The translations under genes and the position numbers were made by a program. A DNA stretch of 64,000 nt from Toxonevra muliebris (lineage: Eukaryota > Arthropoda > Insecta > Diptera > Pallopteridae): the NCBI GenBank assembly GCA_963691655.1, contig OY829328.1:74900400-74964399 (forward strand). Direction: 5' to 3'. The notes under the pieces were generated by a model. It saw only the letters and a program-made list of their open reading frames with translations, did no database searches and had not been told where the DNA came from. Positions 26,501-38,500 of the stretch are shown piece by piece (position 1 is the stretch's first letter; each line of letters starts with the position of its first letter).

Positions 26501-29500
26501 AGTGACTGATTGCTTCTATACGACACTAAGGTTGGGGTTCGACCAATCGATGTGACTAGCAGGATGCCGCAAAACTTGATACTAAACTCCAGGCTAAGGA
26601 ACGCCATGTAAGATAGAGTTTGGAAGCTCAACATGCCGGCGGAGAAAAACTTAGTAGACTACGAAGGCGGCATTAATTTGGTGATGATATCCTAGGGTCT
26701 TGAAGACCTGAAACTTATATTAATAAACACATAGCCAAGATACCCGGTAAACGCCTCTTTGTTAGAGTTGCCAGGAGAGACAACTGAGGCTGCGTTAGTA
26801 AGTGCGTAGAATAAACATGAAGAGCTGGGTGGTTGAAGTTAATGAACATCCAAAAAAGATCGCCTTAAATATCTAAACTAGTTGACAGATACTAAGATGC
26901 CCTTCCAGCAGCGTTTCTCGGTCATTAGAGTATAGTCCTTCAAAGTTCATTGCGTGCTTGAGAGGATTCTGTCTGTGAGAGACACTTTGATCTATTCTAA
27001 AGCGTTATAAACTTAGATTGATTTGTGGGTATCACTCCTTTTCTGACTACGACACCTGCGTTCTCGCGGTAAACATTTCGAGTTATGCACCAAAGAAATG
27101 CAAAAATTTTACAGCTCAGTAAGGCAGAAGCCCACGATGGAAAATTGCTCGAATGAGCACCAACAAGCATTCTAACAGTAGTAGAAAAGTTGGGAGCAGT
27201 CCGAGAATGAAATATTGGCCTTCCAATTTATTTCAAACGTGTCGGACTGGGAGAATATAAAGCATGACAGTCTAAACTATTACACTATTGCAGCTGCTGA
27301 GTTGGCACGGTGGATTTCAGCAATACACGCACAGGTTCTGTATCCGGCATGCTTTGGAACAGTTTGCAGTTTGAGACATGTGCTTTTGCACTATGGGCGT
27401 TTTACGGGGGAAAAATACGAGGTAAATCGCTCCTTCAGACTCCACCGATGAGTGCAAACATGGTGCGACAGGTGCTTGAGACCTCTGAGAAGTGGGCAGT
27501 GAAGTGTAGCAGTAAAATTAAATTACTTTGCATTGATAAAGTTAGAGCGCGACGAAGCAGCAGTCGCTGGTTAAATAGTGCTACAATTAGCTACAACGTC
27601 CGCGCTAGAGCGACATGCAAGGACAAAAGAAACAATTTAGACCAATGAATAAACCAACTATTCAAACGATAATTCTCATGACAGACTTTCTGACGTAGTC
27701 ACTGCGATAGTCTAGTAAGGGATACCCACCAAAACAGTTAGACGGTTATAGTGGATGAAAATTCCGCACGCACTTAAAGATCATAATGCTCTCCGTTGTG
27801 CTAAATTAGACGAAACTGTTTTGTAACAAGATTTTAATATGAACAATAACGCTATTTTGTGATTGCTAACAATTTTCAATATCAATTGCTCGATCATAGT
27901 GATGAATACCACATTCGAATGAACCGCAGAATGTGTGAGTTATATACTCCATTAGAAACATTCCATTATGCCCGGTACAGTTTGGTGTCTGACCGTCTGA
28001 CCATTGAAAAAATCCAATAACGAAATAGCCAATTTGGCCTGGCTCGATAGTAATATTCAATCTTTCACCACACATCTTGTGGTAATGACAATTAAGTTGA
28101 AAAAGAAAGAAATAACTAATGCAATTCCTAATAATCTCAATCTAAAGCAGTCTCCATGCATTGACCTAATCACTGGAATAATGATTAAAACGCTGCCTTC
28201 AATAGATATTTTGCACATCAGTCATTTCTTCAACGCAACGCTCAATATAGGCTATATCCCGAAAGCCTGGAAACCGCGAAGATAACGATGATTTCTGAGC
28301 CTGAAAAAAGACCGGCTCAAGTCTCTTCGAATAGATCCATTAGTCTCTTGCCCATTCTATCAAAACTATTTAAAAGAATATTACTCGCTAAAATCCAGAC
28401 GTAATTGGATTTGAACGATTTTATCTCGCAATACCAGCTCGGGTTTCGGTCTAATCGCGGCACAATTGAGTGAGTGGATCGATTCGTTTGTAATATAAGA
28501 AGAGCTTTTGAGAACAAACAATACTGTTCAACTATATTTCTCGATATCGCACAAGCTTTTGATAGAGCCTGACTATAAGATAAAGCTTATATTGCCACCA
28601 AGCACACATATAATTCTGGAGTCATATTCATTGGGTCAAAAATTCCAAGTAAAATGTAAACACTTTACGTTAAAAAATTTCGACATAGATGCTGGAATCC
28701 GTCAAGGCAGCGTACTTGGTCCTATATTATACGTACCTACTTTAAACATCAGGTCTACCCTCAAGCAATCAGATTGCCAGCTCCGCCTTTACGGATGATT
28801 CTGCAATCCTTAACAACCTTCTAAATTCGCAATAAGACTTCGTGAGTCCGTGATGATCACTGAATACCTTAGATCCGTAGAAAATTGTATGGCGGTCTGG
28901 CGAAATAAATAGCAAAGAAAGTATAGCTAAAACAAAAACCGAATTCTGTTCACTGGCTTCTCAATGTGAAATCTAATTTCAGATTAAAATACAAAGTTCA
29001 ACCGTACAAAGCAACCCTGAAGCCAATATGATCATATGAGATACAACTTTGGGGCAGTTAAAGAACAACAAACATTGAAAAAATCCTAAGACCAGTAATT
29101 GCCGCTCCTTGGTTCGTCAAAAATCTTTCAAACCCTTTGCAACGTTCAACTTTTAAGACGTCTAAGGAAACTAGATTACACTTCCCAACCCAACTAATAA
29201 ATAATTTACTTTAATTGTGTTAAAGTTATGAACATTCAGGATTCAATAAATAAATAAAGGGTTTTTCAATAGCTATGTCCGAATTTCGACAGCTTATTGC
29301 TCTGTCGTCTCAGGTGGCAGCACTGTCATTGTCTGACGTTTGTGTTCTGTCATAGTCATCAGGTTATCAAGGAGCGTTACACCATTCAGCAATGCATCGA
29401 AATTGTTTAAATTTATTATAAAAATTCGTGTTCTGCTCGCAAAACCTTTCGCGAGCTACGAACTATTTAAGGCCAAAATGATCGTTCAGCCAAGCAATCA

Positions 29501-32500
29501 ATTAAACGAGTTATCACGAAATTCGAGCAAAGCGGTTCGGTTTCTGATCGAGCAGTTCCTATACGATGCCTAAACGCGCGATCAAGCGAGACCCAAACCT
29601 TTCGATTCCTCGATGTACACAAGGAGTTGGCCTATCTGTGATCTCAACTTGATTAATGATTGACACAGAAACTGAAGCTCCAAAACCACCAAGTTCGTCG
29701 TACGTTTGCTGATTAGGCTCTGGAGTGGATCCAAATTTTGGCGAATAAATCAACTTCAGTGATGAAGCATTTTTTTGATTGAACGACTTCGTGAACAAGC
29801 AAAATTGTCGCAATTGGGCCGAGAGTAATCTATAACAGCATCAAGAGTCTTCCTTGTATCCTTGGTCAGGCGGCATCATTAGGCCATACCTTTTCCGAAA
29901 CGAAAATGGCCAATGGCGAACGGTAACTCGGAATGATATCTGAATTTTTGTAGCCTCAATTGGATTACATGGATTTGGACAACATGTGGTTACAATGAAA
30001 CGGCGTAACGTGTCACACAGCGGGCGTTACATTGGAGCTGTTGCAAGAAAAGTTCCGAGAACGCGTTATTTTCAGAAGAGGCTATGTGAAATGACCGCTA
30101 ATATCGGCGACTTAACGCCCTTAGACTTTTTTCTGTGGGGCTATGTTAAGTCGCTGGTTTATATCAACAAACCAACAACAATTGAATAATTGGGAAAACA
30201 ACATCATTCAAAACATTGGTGAGATCCAGCTCGAATTATGCAACAGATTCATACAAAATTGGAATTCTCGGATGGAGTCCTGTAAATGAAGCCCCGGAGG
30301 CCATTTGAATGATATAATTTTTAAAGCATAATGTACTTCGAACCGCAATAAAGGATTCCGTCATAACTCACACATTTTTTTATTTCATTTTAAAGTTCAG
30401 ACACGCTTAATGAAAAATCCTTTAAATGAAAATAAATTTCGATCAACCATAACGGTACTTCTCCAGAATTTGCGTAAGTGGGGTGACCACCTCCTGATAT
30501 AGCAACTGAATGCTTTTCTAGTACAGGATCGGCATCGGTTGCTGAATGTTTTTAAAGGTATGCCAATTGTCTGGGGCTCTCCGTACTACCTCCACAAAAG
30601 CTCTCTTCGCAATCCTTCATTGGTTGCCAACTTCACTTCTGGTTAAGCAACAAACTAAGTGCCCTGCTGCCACACTCAGTGCCCTAACTCGCTGGACCCG
30701 GTCAAACCTGGGCTATGCCAAGATTTTAATCCACGATACGTCCGTACCAACTAACGTAGACTACATTTGCTCTACCCCTAATTTAAACCACACGTTCTTT
30801 ACCCATATCCCCAGTAGAGAGGAATGGGTTAATGACGAGGTGGTCACTGACAATTCAATTGACATCTATACAGATGGATCCAAATCGGAGGAAAGAGTCG
30901 GCTGTGGCATCTTCTCTAGTAAGTTAGATCTCAGACTTTCTTTCCGACTTCCTGACCATTGCAGCGTCTTTCAGGCGGAAGTAATGGCTATCTATCAAGC
31001 GTCCAAGTGGCTTATTCGCAATGATTCATTCGATAAGAATATCTGCATCTACACGGACAGCCAAGTAGCAATCAAGTCACTTGCCGGTGTTTTCACTACA
31101 TCAAAGCTTGTTCTCGACTGCCGATCTTCACTCAACATTTTGTCGAGTCACTCGCAGGTCCACCTATATTGGGTGCTTGGACATATGGATATTTCAGGTA
31201 ACTGCAATGCCGACAAAGTTAGCAAAACAGGGCTCGCAGCTTACAGATATATCACCTTCCTGCACAATTGGTGTCCCTCTTACGTCTATTAAATTAGCCA
31301 TTAAGCAAAACTACCTTGAGGAAGCAAAAAGATCCTGGGTAGCGGAGCATACCTGTGGTATTACCAGGCTAACATGGACCACTATGGACAATAGACGAAC
31401 TAGACAGCTACTCAACCTTAGCAGAAACTTAATCAGCATTACGACTTCGGTGCTCACGGGACACTGCATAATGGGGAGACATGCTGCACGACTAGGACTG
31501 CCATTCAATGACTTCTGTCGGGGCTGCGGCTCTGAGGAGGAGGAAGAAACAGTCCTCCATTTCATGTGCGAATGCCCATCCCTGGCCAAGAGGAGACTAA
31601 AACTCCTGGGCTCACCTTTCTTCACTAGTCTGTGCGAGCGTAAAAATTAAGGACATAGCCAGATTCATTATGGAATTCTCATGGTTCTCCAATCCGTAAA
31701 TGGGGGAGTCGCGCCGTACTGTGGTATCACAATGAGCCTAAATGTGCTTAAGTGTGCTTTCAAGCAGAAGGCTGCCACTCCAACCTAACCTAACCTAACC
31801 TAACCTATGCCAATTGTCATCACTTTGGTGAGTTAGGAGTGGCTATCCAGGTATACTATTAGGCCAGAGAGGCCAATTGATACCACATGGGTAGACCTAC
31901 AGTTTAACGCCGGTTCCGAATGGTTGTTTGTCATTATTTACAGGACACCTAATTTTTTAATTGGTTAGTTGAGTAGCTTAAGTTTCGACAGGCTTGGGAA
32001 AGAATAAGGGTCGCTATCTCAATGTCCGGTTAAGCACTAATCATAACTAACTACTACTACTAACCAAAGGTTAAACTTCGGATTAGTACTTAACCTCACA
32101 TTGAGAAAACGGCTCAAAAAAGTTGATGCTCTTAGAAAAAGGGTTAAATTCAAGACAAGACTTCGACCGGATGATTTCCATGAGGCTAAGATCTCAAAAA
32201 GGGTAAATATTATAGCGCCATATTCACTATATATGTAGGTAGAATAATCTGCAATAAGAATGTATAGTTTCACATAAATATATTCAAACTATAGTAAGTA
32301 AATATCAGTTCCTTCCCATTCATAGTCAAATTTTGTATAGCATTTAAAAGTCAATGAAATTTCCATAATGAAATATGAAACCAGCACTGGAGTGCATGAC
32401 TTTTAAGTGTCCCATTATCTCTTAGGAAGAACACAGGAGAATGTATAAAATTTTCTGTTTTTTTTTTTTTTTTTTTTTTTTTCTTTCTACTTTGTAAAGG

Positions 32501-35500
32501 TAGAATAAATATTAAAAATAAATGCCTCAAATAAAGATACTGAAATTGATATTGAACAAAAAAAAAAAGAAAAAAAAACAATATGCTAATGAAATAGCTG
32601 CAGCTTCAAACTGACACTGCAGCACGATCACTTGCAGATATTGTAGGTGTACAAGAAAGTCACATCAGATTACAAATAAAGCGACAAGGTGCGCCTTAAT
32701 TTACATTAAAACTATGTAAATTATTATTTTTATTTTTTTTTTTTTTTTTTGGTTTATCAGCAAAATGTTTGTTGTTGTTGTTATGTTATTTCAATCATGT
32801 CGTTAATGTCAGCATTACATTATCGCTAAAATGTGAGCAATGTGTGGAAGAAAAATGGTATTCATAATGAAAGCAGTGGTCACAGTGATCAGAGTGGCCG
32901 AAGAGATCGCAATAACTGCGTGATCATAGAGATCAACAAGTGCTTGTGGTTGATCGAAAAGCTCATGGTGATCATAGAGATTCCAGTATTGGATTCATGG
33001 TGATCGTTGAGATCGAAGTTCTTGTAGTGATCGTTGAGATCGAACTTCTTGTAGTGATAGTTGGCAAAGAAGTTCATGTAGTGATCGTTGAGATCGAAGT
33101 TTTTGTAGTGATCGTTGAAATCGAAGTTCTTGTAGTGATCGCTGAAATCGAACTGCTATTGTTGATCGCACTGATCGTTGAGCATCCGTGTGGCGTGTGG
33201 CTTGTGTGGCATCAGCTGCAGAGTTGGAAATAACTCTCAAATAATATGTTAATATGAGGGAAGCTATAAATTATCTTGTTGTTGTTGTAAAATGATAACT
33301 AATTTAAAATTTAAGAATAAACCATGATCAACTTAGACGCTCATAAAAATCTTTTTTTTTTTTTTTTTTCTAGACAAATATTGATCATTCATTATCTTCT
33401 TTAAGTAGTGCACTTTATTAGGCAGAAAGAACTTTATTGATAACATTATGTGTGTGTGTGTGTGTGTGTGGTAAAGTATAGAGGAAGCAACAATGAAAGA
33501 AAGGGTTAATAAAAATGTGTAATAATATTTGAATGGCGCTTTTGATTACCTTTTTATAGTCAATATACATAATTTGTGGTCACTTTAGTTTTATAGTGGC
33601 AGGGCATATTTAATATCGAGATTCGAAAATCTCTATCTATTAACTTTGTAGTCAATAATGTGAGCATATGATAAAGTTAGTTTTCTGTTTTCTTATTCCA
33701 ATAACTATTTTATACTTACACAAAGCATGGTCTCTCATCGCATGTTATCCCGGGCTTACAAATTCTACCATCGCCCACCATTTTTATTGGGCAACGTCCG
33801 CATCTTAGCCCTGATGATGTTTCAAAACATTCAACACCTGCAAAATGTTCGCACAAAATTATAATCATAAAAATGTCAGCTTTGTGCTCTGCTCTAATAT
33901 TACTTAATGTTAATTTCGTTTCGCTTGAAATCGATTAAGAATAAAAGTTTTTATTTTATTTTGTTTTTATGTATTTATTTTACCTGGATAGCATGGATTC
34001 GATGTGCGACATGTCGGCTCTATGCGTATATTATTGCTTATTGGTTCTTTGCAGCCTGCACAATTCTCTAGTAATTTTCTCAGGTATGCGATTTCTTCAC
34101 GTTGACGCGCTATTTCTTCACGCAGTAATTTAACCAAAGCCATTAAATCGCTTAATGATTTTGTGATGGCATCTTAAAAAGAAATAAAAAAAAAAGGAAT
34201 ATAAGAAAGGGAGCAGTTATGAAGGTATTGAAATCAGACGCGATTTGTAAACAGACGCAGTGAATGAATGATCTCAATTGCAAATTCTTGTTATTCACTT
34301 TTCACTCAAATTTTGGTTTCCAAAAATTAAAGATTTTTGGTTAATGCGTTAAAAATTAAAAAATCGTTCTTTCACTACCTTCTTCCCTCCCCAGTTTTCT
34401 CTCCTTTCTTATTCTTTGACTTTTCTACTTTTAACCTTTTTCCTATTTCTCCCTTCCCCCCTCCGTTCCCCCTCCCTTCTCATTCACTCTCCCCCTCTCA
34501 CATATATTATTATTATTATTTGAAGGAAGGACGACTCGAAAGTCAGGCACTGCGACCTATAAGATCTTTTGTACCAAAGCCCCAAGAAAGAAAGAAAGGA
34601 AGGGAGAAAGAAAGATAGATAAGAAATATACCCAAGCCGAGAATCGAACTCGGGTCTCCAGAAACAAGAGTCTGGCACTGTTCCACTAGACCACAGTGGC
34701 GATGGTAGGACCTACAGTTTAACGCCGATTCCGAACGGCTATGTGGCAATTTTTTATCAGCTCGGTGGTCTTGCCATTACCAACCAAGGTGTGTACTTGT
34801 ACACATTCTTATAATTCTCATCCACTTCATATCGGTAGTGAATATAAGAAGTTTATGAGAATTAACCACCAGACCAAGACGGGAATCGAACCCGCAACCT
34901 TCTGGATGAAAGTCTAGTGCACTATCCACTAGACTATCGAAGTCGTCTCTCACATATAAGTTCCTCTCTAATTTCCACCAAACTGTTTCATTTCTTTCAC
35001 CGTATATTTTTATCGTCTGAACAGGAAGGCCTTTGGCGAACGTAATGTTCTCATTTTTGATTTGGGTGACGGCATTTTCGATGTGTCGATCCTCTCAATT
35101 AACGATGGTACGAGTATCTTTGAGGTCAAGTCTACTGCTGGTGCCACACATTTGGGTAGTGAAGATTTCGACAACCATCTGGTCACCCACTTCGTTTAGG
35201 AATTCAAGCACAAGCACAAGCAAGACCTCACCTCAATAACTGCGCACCGCGTGTGAACGTGCAAATCATAACCTTTCATCTTCGACCTAGGCTAGTATTG
35301 AGATCGATTCTCTGTTTGATGGTACCGATTTCTATACCTCAATCATTTGTTCCTGTTTCGAATGGTTGAACGCTTATCTTTTCCGCAGCATCATAGACCC
35401 CGTCGAGAAGGCTTTGCGTGATGCCAAGCTCGATAAGTCCATCTGTTCTCTTCACTACCTCTCTCCAGCTCCGCATTTTCTTTCTTATATCTCCAGTATT

Positions 35501-38500
35501 CCGTTCTTTTTACCTTTTTCTTGTCTCTTTCTTTCTACTTCTTTTACTTTATTTTGTATATTTATCTCTTTCTCATGTTCTCATCTAAGCCTTTATCTTC
35601 ATCTATTCCTTTAAACTCTCTCTTCCACACGTTTCATTTTACACCCTCACTCTTATTTTGTTTTTTTGAAAAATGTCCTTCTTATTTCGTTTCATTTTGT
35701 TCAATTCCCTCTTTCTTTCCCAAATTCTCTTTCCTTTCTTGTTACCCTACTCTCTCTTTAATCTTCTCTTCCTTCTACCGCACTATTTTCAGAGCCTTCT
35801 CTCTTGTTATCATTCTCCCTTTTTTTATTTTTCCCATCTTTGTATTCTTCCCTCTCACTTTATTTATCCTCACTCGATCTCTTCTCTCCCCACTTTCGCC
35901 CCTCTTGCACTATTTTATTCTCTCTTTCCTCCTTTTCACTTCTATCTTCTCCTTTCTCCATATTGCGCTCTCTCTTTCTTTTACTTTCTCCTGTCTTGCA
36001 ATTGTTCTTCCCCTCTCTCGCTGTTTCTCTTCTCCTTCTCTTTTTCTCTTCCGCCAGTTCAGCCTTTGTACTACCTCTCGTTTTCGGTTCCCCACTTCCT
36101 TTTTTTCCTCGCTCCTCTTTGCTAGTCTCATCATCTTCTCTATCTATGCTCCCCTCTCTCCCAATCCCTCTCTCTCTTTATTCTTCTTTTTCACAATCTC
36201 TTATTCGTCTCTCCCTATTTTTCCCCTCTAGCTCTTCTTCCCCTCTCCTTGTTCATTCCCTCTAGTTCTTCTTTCCCACTCGCCCTTCTTCCCCTCCCTC
36301 TCTTCTCCCCCTCCCTCTCTTCTCCCCCTCTCGCTCTTCTTCCCTTTTCGCTTTTTTTCCCCTCTCACTCTTCTTCCCCTCCCGCTTTTCTTCCCCTCCC
36401 ACTCTTCTTCCCCTCCCCCTCTTCTTCCCCTCCCCTCTTCTTCTCCTCCCCCTCTTCTTCCCCTCCCCCTCTTCTTCCCCACTCGCTTTTCTTCCCCTCT
36501 AGCTCTTCTTCCCCTCCCCTCTTCTTCCCACTCGCTTTTCTTCCCCTCTAGCTCTTCTTCCCCTCCCCTCTTCTTCCCCTTCCCCTCTTTTTTCTCTCCC
36601 CCTCTTCTTCCCTTCTACCTCTTCTCCCGCTCTTCTTCCCCTCTCGATTTTCTTCCCCTCTTCCCCTCTTTTTCCCCTCCTCCTCTTCTTCTCGCTGTTC
36701 TTTAGCTCTCGCTTTTCTTCCCCTCTCGCTCTTCTTCTCCTCTAGCTCTTCTCATTCCCTCGATCGTCTTTCCTTCTAGCTCTTTTTCGCTTCTCAATCT
36801 TCTTCCCATCTCGCTCTTCTTCTCCTCCCGTTCTTCTTCCCCTCTCGATTTTCTTCTAGCCCTTCTTCCCTTCTAGCCCTTCTTCCCTTCTAGCCCTTCT
36901 TCCCCTCTGCCTCTTTTTTTCCTCTCCCTCTTCTTCACCGCTCGCTCCTCCCCCCTCTCGCTCTTCTTTCCTTCTCGCTCTTCTTCCCTCGCTCGTCTCC
37001 CCTCTTATTCCTCTTACCCACTTGCTTTTCGTCCCCTCTCGCTCTTCACACCCTCTTTTTATCATTCCTCTCCTCTGTCTCTCTCATTTGCCCTGGGTTT
37101 CTGCCATCTTTTTCACCCCTTCTCTGTCTTCCTTTTCTCTTTATTCTTTCAGACTTGAGTAAACGAAATTCTACGAATCCTGACAAAATGATTAGCGCCT
37201 CTTTCAAAGCCTTGCGTGTTTTGCACTAGCCGTAATTGCTTCGCTACCTCTCTCTCTCCCTCTCCCTCAATATGGCAGCCACTACTGTCATACCTAATTC
37301 GTTCAAGCTCAAAGCAAAAAACGGCAAAACTTTGCATTGTTTTTGAGCAAGTTCGACACACACACAGATACATCATAAAAAAAAAACACTTAAGCTTCAT
37401 TGCATGCGTATCGCTGCCTTTGAGTGTCTATGTATGTGTGTGCATTTGTGTGGGACGCTCTAGCGCGTGCATAAGATTAAAAGACCGTCATGAGTCATGA
37501 AGGCTGCTGCTCATGTTGTCGTTACTTTTTTGCAACCACATGCTGCGTGAGTGCATTCATATATACAAATTACAAATGCATAAAGCGCTGATGTTGAAAT
37601 TAATGCAATGCGACATTAACAACGAGAACAACAGCAATGAAATTCGCAAGCGACAACACCCAACTGCAATCCTCCACACGTTTACCCACATATCAGTGAG
37701 TAGCAGCAGCAGCAGCAGCACACGAGTCTACCTCTGCTGCTACTATAAAATTTCCAACCTAATCATACTTCATGCCAGGCACACGTGGGTTTTCTAAGCA
37801 TATCTACATTAATACATACACTCGTTCATTCGTATTTACCTTCACAATCGCCATGTATCATTGGTATATCGCCACGATGTTGTTCAAAGTCCAAGGGAAG
37901 CTGCCGCTGATGATATTGCTGGTCATAACTATCTGAATTAAACCAGCGCACATCGCGTTTCTTTGTCTTTTCTACAATTGAAATTGAAATTGAAATTTAA
38001 GTATGCAAAATATGATTAATGCGTTTTTTTTTTGAATAGGGCATGAATGAGACACTGGTGTCTTTATTCCTTAAAAAAAATTACCTCTTTCTGAAATTTT
38101 ATTCTTTAACATGCGCCGATTGCCGCGACGATGCGCTCCTTTCTGGCAATTGGCACGCTGCAATGCATTCTCCACATTCCCATCAAAGTATAAAGGATAT
38201 TTTCGTTCGCGGAACTATAAAAAACAATATAATCAAGAGACATTAATGCAATTAGGCAAGAGATGAGTTCATCAAATTGATACAGTGTTAGTTTATGTAA
38301 AAGAGATCCAAAATTCATTCGGGGAGAGTCGGTAAGAAATTTTTTAGATCCAAATAGATGAAACGTGAGAAATTCATTAAAATTCTGAAAAATGGAAAAA
38401 TAGATGGGAATTGTGCTAAGACTTTACATATATATAGATTTCTCAAAAGTTAACAAAAAAACTCGGTAGTCCAAAATAAATTGCCACACCGTCGTTCGCA

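Larger units (their letters stand above)
20773..33719 (-). other. Tsp: Tsp intron 7, a transposon island
   Basis: This 12,947-bp intron separates two EGF-coding exons. It holds two small DNA elements (21586, 24148), then a block from about 26160 to 31807 of four transposon relics, all on the plus strand and so antisense to Tsp: R1-like LINE, Jockey-like LINE, rosa-like DNA element, and a 5'-truncated LINE. The rest (22251-24147, 24388-26160, 31820-32990) is AT-rich with poly-A/T runs and no gene that I recognise. Confidence 0.85.

Noticed and set aside
31775..31807. Interstitial telomere repeat
   Set aside because: The AACCT units are at the exact 3' end of a LINE inside its target duplication, and a second LINE copy has the same tail, so they belong to the element.
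32998..33175. Possible CRISPR array
   Set aside because: The units are contiguous with no unique spacers and the sequence is clearly eukaryotic.
32940..33233. 97-codon frame with a VIVEIEVLV period
   Set aside because: A 27-bp repeat keeps frames open automatically. There is no splice or start context and no similarity to a known protein.
34619..34945. Two functional tRNA genes on the minus strand
   Set aside because: Both tRNA-like parts lie within one target-duplicated SINE, have weak or unpaired acceptor stems, and lack proper terminators.
35366..36551. Several long overlapping frames (up to 236 codons) on both strands
   Set aside because: They are produced by a CT-only sequence with few possible stops. 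Composition is only Ser/Phe/Leu/Pro or Arg/Lys/Glu/Gly.
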